A DNA stretch of 64,000 bases from Croceibacterium aestuarii (GTDB taxonomy: Bacteria; Pseudomonadota; Alphaproteobacteria; Sphingomonadales; Sphingomonadaceae): the NCBI RefSeq assembly GCF_030657335.1, contig NZ_CP131039.1, positions 310,001-374,000 on the forward strand. Direction: 5' to 3'. The notes beneath the pieces are model-generated. The model searched no databases and was not told the origin of the DNA. It saw nothing but the letters and a program-made list of their open reading frames with translations. Shown one piece after another: positions 1 through 8,079 of this stretch. The position numbers were made by a program, and so were the translations under genes. Each line of letters begins with the position of its first letter. Within the stretch, counting starts at the first letter, position 1.

Positions 1-148
1 GGCCATCGTCCGTGCACTCGAACGCCGCGGCGAGGACCGCGACGGCTTTGACCGGGCGAGCGAGGTTCTCAAGGCGGCGCACCGCCCGGCCGACCTCCTG
101 CGCGCCGCGCAGGCACTCAACACGATTGAAAGGACCCTCCGCAGATGA
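1..148 (+). CDS. C-terminal end of a protein upstream of moxR (partial)
   Basis: Only the last 48 codons are inside the window, read from base 2 to a TGA at 146-148. The fragment is rich in Arg, Ala and Leu and ends in a helical-looking stretch. Its stop overlaps the ATG of the MoxR gene as ATGA, so the two are probably translationally coupled. In MoxR/DUF58 clusters of related bacteria the gene at this place is often a DUF4350 membrane protein. That identity is inferred from position only, since the fragment is too short to recognise a domain. Confidence 0.6.
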   Translation, partial: AIVRALERRGEDRDGFDRASEVLKAAHRPADLLRAAQALNTIERTLRR

Positions 149-1107
149 CCACAGCACTCGACCAGACTCGCCAGCTGGCAGAGGCCATCAGGGCCGAGGT
201 CGGCAAGGCCATCGTCGGGCAGGACGAGACTGTCGAGCACCTGCTTATCGCGCTCATCGCGCGCGGCCATGTCCTGCTCGAAGGGCCGCCGGGCACGGCC
301 AAGACCTTCCTCGCGCAGTGCTTCGCCGCCGCGACAGGCCTGGAATTCGGCCGCATCCAATTCACCCCCGACCTGCTGCCGGGCGACATCCTCGGCTCCA
401 ACTTGTTCAACTTCCAGACCAGCCAGTTCACGCTGACCCGCGGGCCGATCTTCCGCGAGCTGCTCCTCGCCGACGAGATCAACCGCACGCCCCCCAAGAC
501 CCAGGCCGCGCTGCTCGAGGCGATGCAGGAACGCCGCGTGACGCTCGACGGCGAGAGCCACCCCTTGCCGCAAGAATTCATGGTCGTCGCGACGCAGAAC
601 CCGATCGAGCACCAGGGCGTCTATCCGCTGCCCGAGGCGCAGCTCGACCGCTTCCTCTTCAAGCTGCTGGTCGGCTATCCAAGCGCCGAGGAAGAGGCGG
701 CTATTGTCGCCCGCTTCGGCGAGCGCAGCGGACCCCAGGCGCCGGGCGACTTCGGCATCGCCGCGGTGGCCGACAAGGCGACGCTGGCCGCGGCGCAACA
801 GGCGGTCCTGGCGGTGACGCTGGCGCCCGAGGTGATCGACTACACCGTGGCGCTCGTGCGGGCGACGCGCGAAAGCCCCGATCTCGAAAGCGGGGCCAGT
901 CCGCGCGCCGCGGTACTGCTCGCCGGCGGCGCCCGCGCCCGAGCGGCGCTGCAGGGCCGCGACTACGTTTTACCCGACGACGTCAAGGCCCTCGCCGCCG
1001 CCGCCTTGCGGCACCGCCTGCTGCTCTCGCCCACGGCCGAAATCGAGGGCCGCCGCATCGAGGACCTCGTTGCGTCCCTGGTCGAACAGGTCGAGGCACC
1101 GAAGTGA
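145..1107 (+). CDS. MoxR-family AAA+ ATPase
   Basis: A 320-residue AAA+ ATPase of the MoxR type, a chaperone-like family that helps mature or insert partner complexes. A Walker A loop (GPPGTAKT) lies near residue 48 and a Walker B/sensor region ([11 protein letters not shown]) near residue 109. The typical MoxR stretch around [12 protein letters not shown] follows near residue 147. The C-terminal lid contains the PRA-rich segment seen in the family. Length is normal. The start overlaps the preceding stop by ATGA. Next to it lie DUF58, SpoIIM-like and RDD genes, a known MoxR arrangement in which the ATPase acts with a vWA-like DUF58 protein at the membrane. The substrate is unknown. Confidence 0.93.
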   Translation: MTTALDQTRQLAEAIRAEVGKAIVGQDETVEHLLIALIARGHVLLEGPPGTAKTFLAQCFAAATGLEFGRIQFTPDLLPGDILGSNLFNFQTSQFTLTRGPIFRELLLADEINRTPPKTQAALLEAMQERRVTLDGESHPLPQEFMVVATQNPIEHQGVYPLPEAQLDRFLFKLLVGYPSAEEEAAIVARFGERSGPQAPGDFGIAAVADKATLAAAQQAVLAVTLAPEVIDYTVALVRATRESPDLESGASPRAAVLLAGGARARAALQGRDYVLPDDVKALAAAALRHRLLLSPTAEIEGRRIEDLVASLVEQVEAPK

Positions 1108-1258
1108 GCTTTCTCCCCGGGATGGGGAGGGCGACCAGCCGCAGGCTGGTGGAGGGACCCGCGCGCCAGGCGCGACAGTGCCGGCGGAGCGACGCCCGAT
1201 GGGGCCCCTCGATCCTCCGTTTCGTGGGCGGTCCCTCTCGCCGTGCCTGGGAGGAACG
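1108..1258 (+). repeat. REP-like palindromic intergenic element
   Basis: This is the only sizeable gap inside the moxR cluster. It holds a 6-bp hairpin CCAGCC-GCA-GGCTGG (1135-1149) and a 5-bp hairpin CGCGC-CAG-GCGCG (1162-1174). An outer inverted pair, GAGGGACC (1152-1159) and GGTCCCTC (1230-1237), encloses the second hairpin. This nested-palindrome build resembles the REP-type elements scattered between genes in many sphingomonad genomes. There is no T-run, so it does not look like an ordinary terminator. The element lies between genes that otherwise overlap or nearly abut, which suggests an insertion. Copies elsewhere in the genome cannot be checked here. Confidence 0.5.
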
Positions 1259-2578
1259 ATGATCGCCCCGACGGCCCGGACCCTGGCGCTGATCGTGTTC
1301 GCCGCGCCGGCCGCGCTCGTGGTCGCCGCCTTCGCGCCCGCGGCATGGCCGCTGGTGCCCATCGCCGGGCTCGCCCTGCTCGCGCTGGTGACGCTCGACG
1401 GATGGTTCGCCGGCCCCTTGCGCGATGTGCGGCTGATCGTGCCGCGCGACGCCGAGATCGGCCACCGGACCGAAGTGCCGCTGCTCGCCGAGATCGATCC
1501 CCGCGCTGGCGCCGCCGCCCCCCGCGCGGCACTCGGCTTCGATTACCGGCTCGGCGCGGAAGCCGCGGCCGAATGCCGTCTTGAACCCGACGAAGCGCGC
1601 GGCGTCTGGCGAGGCAGCTTCGCGCTGACCCCGAAGCGGCGGGGAACCGGCACGATCGACACGCTGTGGGTCGCCTGGCGCGGCCCGCTCGGGCTCGCCC
1701 GGCGGCAGGAGCGGCGCGAGATCGGCGAAGAGCTTCGTGTCTGGCCCGACCTTTCGCCGGTCCGCTCTCCGGTGCTCCAGCACTACTTGCGCGACGCCCA
1801 GTTCGGCACGGTCGCGCGGCGCATTCGCGGCGAAGGTACCCAGTTCGAGGCGCTCAGCGAATTCCAGCGGGGGATGGACCGGCGGCAGATCGACTGGAAG
1901 GCCAGCGCGCGCCACACCGGTCTGCTCGCCCGCGAGAACGAGGCCGAGCGCAACAACCAGATCGTCTTCGCGCTCGATTGCGGGGCAGCGATGAGCGAAC
2001 CGATCGACGGTTTGCCGCGCCTCGACCGCGCCGTGTCTGCAGCGCTCACCGCGGCTTTCGTCGCATTGCACGGCGGAGACCGCGTGGCGCTGTTCGGCTT
2101 CGCCGAGCGGCCCGGCCGGCTCTCGCCCTTCGCGCAGGGCACCCGCGCTTTCCCGCAACTGCAGCAGGCCGCCGCCGGGTTCGACTATTCCGCGCGCGAG
2201 CCCAACTTCACCCTCGCGCTGACCACTCTGGCTACCGCGCTCAAGCGGCGCTCGCTGGTGGTCATCGTCTCCGACTTCACCGACCCGACCTCGGCCGAAC
2301 TGATGATCGAGAGCGTCGAGCGACTGGTGCGCCGCCACCTCGTCCTGTTCGTGACGATGGAAGACGCCGAGCTGGCGGCGCTGGCCGCGGCCGCGCCGAG
2401 CAGTGTCGGCGATATCGCCGCGGCGGTTGCGGCCGATGCCCTGGCCCGCCAGCGCGCGCTGGTGCTCGAACGGCTGCGCCACCTCGGGGTCGACGTCATC
2501 GAGGCGCCTTGGGAGGCGCTGACGTACCAGTTGATCGACCGCTACCTGGCGACCAAGCGCGCCGAGGCGATCGGCTGA
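1259..2578 (+). CDS. DUF58 domain-containing protein
   Basis: A 439-residue protein starting at ATG 1259 with GGAGG directly upstream (GGGAGGAACG). Two hydrophobic N-terminal segments (about residues 7-45) should anchor it in the inner membrane. The DUF58 signature follows in the middle: the RIRGEGTQFE segment, then FQRGMDRRQIDWKASAR. After that comes a vWA-like region that begins IVFALDCGAAMSEP, where the family's metal-binding DxSxSM motif is degenerate (DCGAAMS). DUF58 proteins work with MoxR ATPases and are thought to be membrane-linked adaptor or maturation factors. The stop overlaps the next start as TGATG. Confidence 0.88.
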   Translation: MIAPTARTLALIVFAAPAALVVAAFAPAAWPLVPIAGLALLALVTLDGWFAGPLRDVRLIVPRDAEIGHRTEVPLLAEIDPRAGAAAPRAALGFDYRLGAEAAAECRLEPDEARGVWRGSFALTPKRRGTGTIDTLWVAWRGPLGLARRQERREIGEELRVWPDLSPVRSPVLQHYLRDAQFGTVARRIRGEGTQFEALSEFQRGMDRRQIDWKASARHTGLLARENEAERNNQIVFALDCGAAMSEPIDGLPRLDRAVSAALTAAFVALHGGDRVALFGFAERPGRLSPFAQGTRAFPQLQQAAAGFDYSAREPNFTLALTTLATALKRRSLVVIVSDFTDPTSAELMIESVERLVRRHLVLFVTMEDAELAALAAAAPSSVGDIAAAVAADALARQRALVLERLRHLGVDVIEAPWEALTYQLIDRYLATKRAEAIG

Positions 2579-3630
2579 TGGCGCTGACCCTCAATCTCCC
2601 CTTCCTGCGCCGCAAGCCGCCCGCGCCGCCGCCCGACGCGGCCGCCGCGGCGCTGCGCTCGGACCGCTTCCGGCTCGAACGCGAGACCGACTGGCGACGG
2701 CTCGAGGACGTCGTCGCCCGGCTCGAGAAAAACCGGTTGCGGCGCATCTCGGACGCGGACCTGCTCGATCTGCCGGTGCTCTACCGCCAGGCCGCCTCGA
2801 GCCTCGCGGTGGCGCGCGAGACCTCGCTCGACGCCGCGACGCTCGACTATCTTGAGGGGCTGGTGCGGCGGGCCGCGCTGCAGGTCCACGGCCCGCGCGA
2901 GGGCTTCGGGCGGTGGATGCTGCGCTTCCTCGGCGGCGGCTGGGCGCGGGCGGTACGGGCGCTGTGGCTCGACATCTGCATCGCGCTGGCGGTCTCGCTC
3001 GCCGGCACGCTCGCCGGGTGGCTGCTCGTCGCCCGCGACGACGCCTGGTACTACGCCCTCGTCCCGGCCGGCTTCGGCGAAACGCGTCAGCCCGGAGCGA
3101 CGCGCGAAGTGCTCGCCGAGACGCTCGCGGGCACCGACAAGGCGCACGGCCTGACGGTGCTGGCGACTTATCTGTTTTCCAACAACACCGGTGTGGCGAT
3201 CATGGCCTTCGCGCTCGGTTTCGCCTTCGGCGTGCCGACTTTGTTGCTGCTGGTCCACAACATGGCGATGCTCGGGGCGATGCTGTGGCTGTTCGGCAGC
3301 GTCGGGCTGCTGCCCGATTTCGCCGCGTGGATCTCGGTTCACGGGACGACCGAAATCAGCGCCATCGTGCTCGCGGGGGCGGCGGGGCTGCATGTCGGCC
3401 GGGCGATGGCTTTTCCCGGGCAGCGCTCGCTGCTTGCCGCGGTGCAGGATGCCGGACAGCGTTCGGCGCGGGTCATGGCCGGGGTCGTCATCATGCTGAT
3501 CTGCGCCGGCCTTCTCGAAGGCTTCGTGCGCCAACTGGTCGAGCCGACCCCGGCGCGCTTTGCCGTCGGCGGGGCGATGCTGGCGCTGTGGGCCGGCTAT
3601 TTCACCCTGTCGGGACGGCAGCGGGCATGA
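2578..3630 (+). CDS. SpoIIM-like (DUF95) integral membrane protein
   Basis: A 350-residue protein with a soluble, charged N-terminal 120 residues followed by about five hydrophobic segments. Family features include the ISVHGTTEISAIVLAGAAGL stretch near residue 258 and a central glycine-rich helix region. The fold family is named for stage II sporulation protein M of Bacillus, but members in non-sporulating Proteobacteria lie in MoxR/DUF58 clusters, as here. The function is unknown; a role as a membrane scaffold for the MoxR system is an inference. The start codon shares one base with the DUF58 stop, and the stop overlaps the RDD gene by ATGA. Confidence 0.85.
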   Translation: MALTLNLPFLRRKPPAPPPDAAAAALRSDRFRLERETDWRRLEDVVARLEKNRLRRISDADLLDLPVLYRQAASSLAVARETSLDAATLDYLEGLVRRAALQVHGPREGFGRWMLRFLGGGWARAVRALWLDICIALAVSLAGTLAGWLLVARDDAWYYALVPAGFGETRQPGATREVLAETLAGTDKAHGLTVLATYLFSNNTGVAIMAFALGFAFGVPTLLLLVHNMAMLGAMLWLFGSVGLLPDFAAWISVHGTTEISAIVLAGAAGLHVGRAMAFPGQRSLLAAVQDAGQRSARVMAGVVIMLICAGLLEGFVRQLVEPTPARFAVGGAMLALWAGYFTLSGRQRA

Positions 3631-4502
3631 ACGCCCCGGCACGCCGGATACGCGCGATGACGACGCCCGAGGGCATCGCCATGCCGGTGACGCTGGCCGG
3701 CCGCGGCACCCGGGCTGCGGCGCTGGCGCTGGACCTTGCCTTGATCGTGTTCGCCTTCGGCGTCGTGGTTCTGGGCCTGATTGCGCTCGGTATCGGGCTC
3801 GATCGAGTCGGCACGGGCCAAAGCTCGCCGGTCGCCGAATTTCTCATGGTCGTGCTGATCCTCGCCGGCTTTCTCGCGCGCTACGTCTACTTCGCCGCAT
3901 TCGAGCTCGGTCCGCGCGGGGCGACGCCGGGCAAGCGCGCGCTCGGCATCCGCGTTGCCGCCCGCGACATCGGCCGCGGCAACGGCCGGCTGACCGCCGA
4001 AGCCGTGCTGGCCCGCAACCTGATGCGCGATGCCGAGCTGTTCATTCCCTTCGTGTGGATCGGCACGAGCCTGACCGGCGAGGCGGGGATTGCCGGCTAC
4101 GCGGCCGGGGCCTGGCTCCTGGTCTTCGCCCTGTTCCCGTTCTTCAACCGCGACGCGCTGCGCGCCGGGGACCTCGTCGCCGGGACCTGGGTGATCGAGG
4201 CGCGGCGACCCCGGCTCCAGGCCGCGATGTCGGTCGGCGAGGACCACCGCGAGCAGTACAGGTTCGGCCAGGAGGCCCTCGCGGCCTACGGGGAACACGA
4301 ACTCAAAGTGCTCGAAAGGGTCCTGCGCGAAGACCGGCCCGAGGCGCTGCGCCAGGTCACCGAGACGATCTGCGCCAAATTCGGCTGGACCGCGGGCAAC
4401 GGCGACGAGCGCGAATTTCTCGCCGCGTTCTACGCCGCCCTGCGCCAGCGGCTCGAGGCCGACCTGCGCTTCGGCAAGCGCAAGAAGGACAAGTTCTCCT
4501 AG
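3627..4502 (+). CDS. RDD-family membrane protein
   Basis: A 291-residue protein with an RDD domain of three to four transmembrane helices (about residues 25-190). The family residues appear in the ELGPRGATPGKRALGIRV segment and in the RNLMRD motif. The C-terminal 90 residues are soluble and highly charged, ending in KRKKDKFS. Members carrying this tail are found beside SpoIIM/MoxR genes. The ATG overlaps the SpoIIM stop (ATGA at 3627-3630), making this the last gene of the cluster. The 3' end overlaps by four bases the end of the convergent PAP2 gene. The transported substrate, if any, is unknown. Confidence 0.85.
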   Translation: MNAPARRIRAMTTPEGIAMPVTLAGRGTRAAALALDLALIVFAFGVVVLGLIALGIGLDRVGTGQSSPVAEFLMVVLILAGFLARYVYFAAFELGPRGATPGKRALGIRVAARDIGRGNGRLTAEAVLARNLMRDAELFIPFVWIGTSLTGEAGIAGYAAGAWLLVFALFPFFNRDALRAGDLVAGTWVIEARRPRLQAAMSVGEDHREQYRFGQEALAAYGEHELKVLERVLREDRPEALRQVTETICAKFGWTAGNGDEREFLAAFYAALRQRLEADLRFGKRKKDKFS

Positions 4503-5089
4503 AAGGCCACAGCCACGAGCGCGCCGCCGCCATGGCTGTCGCCCCACGGGACCACGGCCACCCGCTTGTCCGCCAGCGGATGCGTGATCAGCAGCCCGCC
4601 CGCCGTGCCGATCGCGGCCCCGGCGAGGACATCGTACCAGTAGTGTTTCCTCGCCTCGACCCGCGCCAGGCCGACGAAGCTCGCCAGCGCCAGCGCCGGG
4701 ATGCCTTCCTCGGGCCCGCGCCGCTCGAGAATGCTGGTCGCCGCCGCAAACGACAGCGAGGCATGGCCGGACGGGAAGCTGCGCCGGTTGCTGCCGTCGG
4801 GGCGCGTCTCGTGCACGGTGTACTTGAGCGCCTGCGCCGCCGCCTCGGCGGAGGCCATCGACCCGGCGGCCTGCAGGGCCCCGCTGCCGTCGCCTTCGGC
4901 CAGCGGTACGCCGAGCGCCCAGAGGGCGAGGATGCCCTCGCCGGCATCGCTGGCGTGGGCCCAGCCGCGTTCGTGGGCCGCCGCCGGAGCGGCCAACGCC
5001 ATGGCCAGTACGGCGACGAGCAAGCGCAGGCTTGCCCACGCGGCGAATTGCGGGGATGGACCGCAGCGTGAAACCCAGCGGATCGGCAT
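4499..5089 (-). CDS. PAP2-superfamily phosphatase, exported or membrane-anchored
   Basis: A 196-residue protein with a signal sequence ending in APAAAHE near residue 39. The three PAP2 phosphatase motifs are present. The first is K-x6-RP (KYTVHETRP, about 89-97), the second is PSGH (about 106-109), and the third is R-x5-H-x3-D (RVEARKHYWYD, about 143-153). These make it a vanadium-haloperoxidase-fold phosphatase that would act on lipid phosphates or pyrophosphates in the periplasm. The substrate cannot be told from sequence. The start codon is face to face with that of the next gene and overlaps it by two bases. A start further inside is possible but would shorten the signal peptide. Confidence 0.85.
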   Translation of the reverse strand: MPIRWVSRCGPSPQFAAWASLRLLVAVLAMALAAPAAAHERGWAHASDAGEGILALWALGVPLAEGDGSGALQAAGSMASAEAAAQALKYTVHETRPDGSNRRSFPSGHASLSFAAATSILERRGPEEGIPALALASFVGLARVEARKHYWYDVLAGAAIGTAGGLLITHPLADKRVAVVPWGDSHGGGALVAVAF

Positions 5090-5555
5090 GACGACCTCCT
5101 ATCGCATTGTTACCGACGACCTCACGGGAGAAGACGTCGCCGACCTGCTGCGTCTGCACCTCGAGGAAATGCAACGCTGGTCGCCGGCCTGCAAGGTCCA
5201 CGCCATGCCGCTCGAACGCCTGCGCGAGACGGACGTGACGTTCTTCAGCGCATGGGACGCCAACCGGCTCGCCGCAGTCGGCGCGCTCAAGGAGCTCGGG
5301 GCGGGCCGCGGCGAACTCAAGTCGATGCGCGCCGCGCCGGCCTATCGCGGGAAGGGAGCGGGCGAAGCCATCCTCATGCACCTGGTGGCCGAGGCGCGGG
5401 CGCGCGACCTGACCTGGCTCGGGCTCGAGACCGGCCGCCCCGCGCCCTTCGTGCCGGCGCGGCGTCTGTACGAGAAGCACGGTTTCGCCGAATGTCCCGC
5501 GTTCGGCGACTATGTCAGCGACGAATTCTCGCTGTGCATGGAGCGTGTGCTGTGA
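5088..5555 (+). CDS. GNAT-family N-acetyltransferase
   Basis: A 155-residue single-domain GNAT protein. The acetyl-CoA binding loop reads MRAAPAYRGKGAGEAIL (about residues 81-97), matching the R/Q-x-x-G-x-G/A family motif. The end of the fold shows the usual ARRLYEKHGFAECPAFGDY segment near 125-143. It resembles the small YjdJ/ElaA-like acetyltransferases whose substrates are amines or amino acids; the substrate here is unknown. The start ATG overlaps the start codon of the divergent PAP2 gene, so any promoter must lie inside that gene. The stop overlaps a second GNAT gene by GTGA. Confidence 0.88.
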   Translation: MTTSYRIVTDDLTGEDVADLLRLHLEEMQRWSPACKVHAMPLERLRETDVTFFSAWDANRLAAVGALKELGAGRGELKSMRAAPAYRGKGAGEAILMHLVAEARARDLTWLGLETGRPAPFVPARRLYEKHGFAECPAFGDYVSDEFSLCMERVL

Positions 5556-6064
5556 GGATTCGTCTCGCCGGTCCCAAGGACGCAGAGTTGCTGGCCTCGA
5601 TGGGCCGCGAGAGCTTCGTCGCCGCCTTCGCCCACCTCTATTCGCCCGAGGATCTGGGCAGCTTCCTCGAGGCGCACAAGACCCCCGAGGCTTTCGCCGC
5701 CCATCTTGCGAAACCCGGCTACCGCACGGCGATCGCCGAAGTCGACGGCGCTCCCGCCGGCTATTGCATCGTCGCCATGCCGAGCGAATTCGCGCAGCAC
5801 TCCGAGGCGGCCAACCCGCTGGCGCTGAGCCAGCTCTACACCGCACCCGGACGCACCGGAGAGGGCATCGGTGCGGCGCTGATGGACTGGGCGCTGGGTC
5901 AGGCGCGGGTCCTCGGCGCAGATGCCGTGCAGCTATCGGTGTGGAGCGGCAACACGCGCGCGCAGCGGTTCTATGCCCGCTATGGCTTCGCCAAGGTGGC
6001 CGACATCGATTTCTGGGTCGGCAACCAGCGCGACGAGGAGTTCCTGTTCGAGCTGAAGCTCTAG
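5552..6064 (+). CDS. GNAT-family N-acetyltransferase
   Basis: A 170-residue GNAT enzyme starting at GTG 5552, which overlaps the preceding stop (GTGA). It is cotranscribed with, but not closely similar to, the acetyltransferase before it. The acetyl-CoA loop is in the LYTAPGRTGEGIGAAL segment (about residues 93-108). The C-terminal NTRAQRFYARYGFAKV motif (near 132-147) is typical of the RimI/WecD-like branch. The substrate is unknown. The last four bases overlap the end of the convergent ZntB-like gene. Confidence 0.88.
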   Translation: MRIRLAGPKDAELLASMGRESFVAAFAHLYSPEDLGSFLEAHKTPEAFAAHLAKPGYRTAIAEVDGAPAGYCIVAMPSEFAQHSEAANPLALSQLYTAPGRTGEGIGAALMDWALGQARVLGADAVQLSVWSGNTRAQRFYARYGFAKVADIDFWVGNQRDEEFLFELKL

Positions 6065-7080
6065 AGCCACTTCCAGCGGCGGAACAGCCACAGCATCGCC
6101 ACCAGGATCGCGAAGCACAGCACAACCACGGCCCAGAAGGCGTAGGGGTGGAGTCCCTCTCCCGCCCCCGGCATCCCGTCGACGTTGATCCCCAACAAGC
6201 CGGTGAGGAAGGTCAGCGGCAGGAAGATCGCCGCGACGATGGTCAGCAGGTAATTGGTCCGTTCGGCGGCGGCGAGCGCGCGGCCGCGCAGTTCGTCGAG
6301 CAGCACCACAGCGCTTTCCTTGCTCACGTCGATATCGTCGAGATAGCGGCGCAGGAGGGCGATGGTCTCGCCGATCTCGCGCCGGTCGTGGCCCTCGAAC
6401 CAGTCGGGCGCATCGCGGCTGATCGCCTCCAGGGCCACGTGCTGGGGCCCCATGTGCCGCTGCAAGGCGAGGCAGTTGCGGCGGATGAGGGTTATCTTGC
6501 GCAGCAGCGCCTCCTGGTCTTCCTGGTCGAAATCGAGTTCCTCGACGAGCGTGAGTTCGTCGTTCATGTCGACGATCGCCGCGTTCATCCGATGAACCAT
6601 GTGCTCGGTGAGCGAAGTGACCAGCGCGCCGGCGTCGCCGGGCCCGTGGCCGGCATCGATCTCGGCCAGCGTGTCGCGCGGCGTCTGCAGGGGAATGCGG
6701 CGCAGCGTGACCAGCCGTTCGCCGTCGCACCACAGCTGCATCGACACCATGTCCTCCGGCTCGGCGCCGGGATTGAAGTTGATCCCGCGCAGCGTGGCGA
6801 CGAGCACGTCGCCGTCGCGAAAGGCGCGCGGCCGGGACATGTCGCCGGTCAGCAGTTCGGCGGTCGGTTCGGGGATATGCAGTTCGCTCTGCAGCCAGTC
6901 GCGCACGCCCGGCTCGTTGCGATAGAGGTGGACCCAGAGCATTTCGCCGGGCCGGGCGGGCTGCCAACCCTGCAGCTCGTGCCAGCTTATCGGTCGCCCG
7001 CCGCCCAGACCGTCGAGCACGCGGGCAAACAGGAGCGGGCCTTCGGCGGTAACGTCGTCGGTGCGCGTGAGGTCGTCCAT
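6061..7080 (-). CDS. zntB: CorA-superfamily metal transporter, ZntB-like
   Basis: A 339-residue member of the CorA superfamily. The long N-terminal cytoplasmic domain is followed by a coiled helix rich in charged residues. Two C-terminal transmembrane helices carry the signature loop. That loop reads TGLLGINVDGMPG: the tripeptide is GIN rather than the GMN of CorA magnesium channels. GIN is characteristic of ZntB, an inner-membrane zinc transporter. The protein ends in a basic FRRWKW tail. Length fits the family. The gene stands alone and is convergent with the GNAT pair. Metal specificity is inferred from the GIN motif only. Confidence 0.85.
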   Translation of the reverse strand: MDDLTRTDDVTAEGPLLFARVLDGLGGGRPISWHELQGWQPARPGEMLWVHLYRNEPGVRDWLQSELHIPEPTAELLTGDMSRPRAFRDGDVLVATLRGINFNPGAEPEDMVSMQLWCDGERLVTLRRIPLQTPRDTLAEIDAGHGPGDAGALVTSLTEHMVHRMNAAIVDMNDELTLVEELDFDQEDQEALLRKITLIRRNCLALQRHMGPQHVALEAISRDAPDWFEGHDRREIGETIALLRRYLDDIDVSKESAVVLLDELRGRALAAAERTNYLLTIVAAIFLPLTFLTGLLGINVDGMPGAGEGLHPYAFWAVVVLCFAILVAMLWLFRRWKWL

Positions 7081-7132
7081 CGAACCGGACTACCTCATGC
7101 CAACGCGATTGCCCATGCCCCGACGGGCGGCG

Positions 7133-7894
7133 TCAGGCCGCCGCCTTCAACTCGGCGAAGGCGCCCGCGTCGAGCGCCTTCGCACGGCGCTTCTCGATGT
7201 CGTACATCGCGGTGGTCAGGAAGAACGAAACGATGATCATCACGAACTCGCCGCCGTCCTCGATGAACGCCTCGATGTCGGTGCGCGCCACGGTGTGCGG
7301 ACCCCAGTCGGTCGCCGCGTCGACGACGATGCCAAAGAACGCGGCCATGAAGATGCAGCCGACCAGCAGCAGCGAGTTGATGATCGGGCGGGGCCGCGAC
7401 TGGCGCAGCGACAAGGCCAGGCCGACGAGCCAAACCAGCCCGACCGCGACGAACAGCAGCGGCTCGCCGAAATAGTGCGCGTCCATCGGCAGGTTGGCCG
7501 GCAGGACCATTTCGAGCGTCGGTGCGATCCAGAAGCCGAACGCCTCATGGATCTCGACCGCGTTGTCGATCGTCAAATAGGCGAACAGGACCGCGTTCAC
7601 GAGGTAGATCGGCGAACGGTCGCGCCGCCACATCAAAAACAGCATCACCGAAGTGGCTGTCATCACGCTGTATTCGAGCGTTTCGCCGAAGCTCCAGTCC
7701 TGCGAGACGAAGAACTGCGCCGGCAGCGCCTGTCCCGTAATGTCGCCGTAGCGGCTGGCGACATCCAGGCCGATAATCACCCCCACATAGGGCAGGATGA
7801 TGAGCGCGATCGTGCTCAGCGCCGGGGCGAAGAGAACTTCGCGCAGAACGGCGGGGACTTCCTTGACCATGGCTGCAATCTGCACGGCCGCCAC
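7133..7894 (-). CDS. Conserved integral membrane protein of unknown function
   Basis: A protein of up to 253 residues with about six hydrophobic segments spread over its length. Acidic and histidine residues sit near membrane edges (NAVEIHEAF, EDGGEFVM). No enzyme or transporter motif was recognised. Start choice is uncertain. GTG 7894 gives the longest form, GTG 7885 has AAAGG nine bases upstream, and ATG 7870 has no evident ribosome binding site. The C-terminus is a short soluble tail rich in Ala and Lys. It is monocistronic by context. Confidence 0.65.
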   Translation of the reverse strand: MAAVQIAAMVKEVPAVLREVLFAPALSTIALIILPYVGVIIGLDVASRYGDITGQALPAQFFVSQDWSFGETLEYSVMTATSVMLFLMWRRDRSPIYLVNAVLFAYLTIDNAVEIHEAFGFWIAPTLEMVLPANLPMDAHYFGEPLLFVAVGLVWLVGLALSLRQSRPRPIINSLLLVGCIFMAAFFGIVVDAATDWGPHTVARTDIEAFIEDGGEFVMIIVSFFLTTAMYDIEKRRAKALDAGAFAELKAAA

Positions 7895-7985
7895 CCTTTC
7901 GATTCGTTACCGCACACCGCGCGCGGCAACGGGATTTCCTACGCGCTCGCGAGGGGGATGTCGGTTAAGGAAAATGGTGAAGATT

Positions 7986-8033
7986 GGCGCCATCCCGAAA
8001 CGGCACAGATGGCGCCGGGGCGTTTCGGGATGG
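7986..8033. promoter_or_regulatory. Two overlapping inverted repeats (alternative hairpins)
   Basis: A perfect 13-bp inverted repeat pairs 7990-8002 (CCATCCCGAAACG) with 8021-8033 (CGTTTCGGGATGG) across 18 bases. A second perfect 8-bp repeat pairs 7986-7993 (GGCGCCAT) with 8009-8016 (ATGGCGCC). Its left arm overlaps the left arm of the first, so in RNA the two stems would exclude each other. The structure lies 47 bases before the start of the FAD monooxygenase gene. No T-run follows, so it is not an evident terminator. It could be an operator in DNA or a switching 5' leader in RNA. Confidence 0.55.
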
Positions 8034-8079
8034 TCTCGGCCCAGCGGCTGCCATAGAGTCCGGCGTGGGAGAGAGCGAC

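Noticed and set aside
3597-6125. An 842-codon open frame on the minus strand, and similar long antisense frames at 983-2482, 9667-11202 and 46302-47774
   Set aside because: They are by-products of high GC codon use opposite well-supported genes. Their translations are Arg/Gly/Ala-rich, with no domain motifs.
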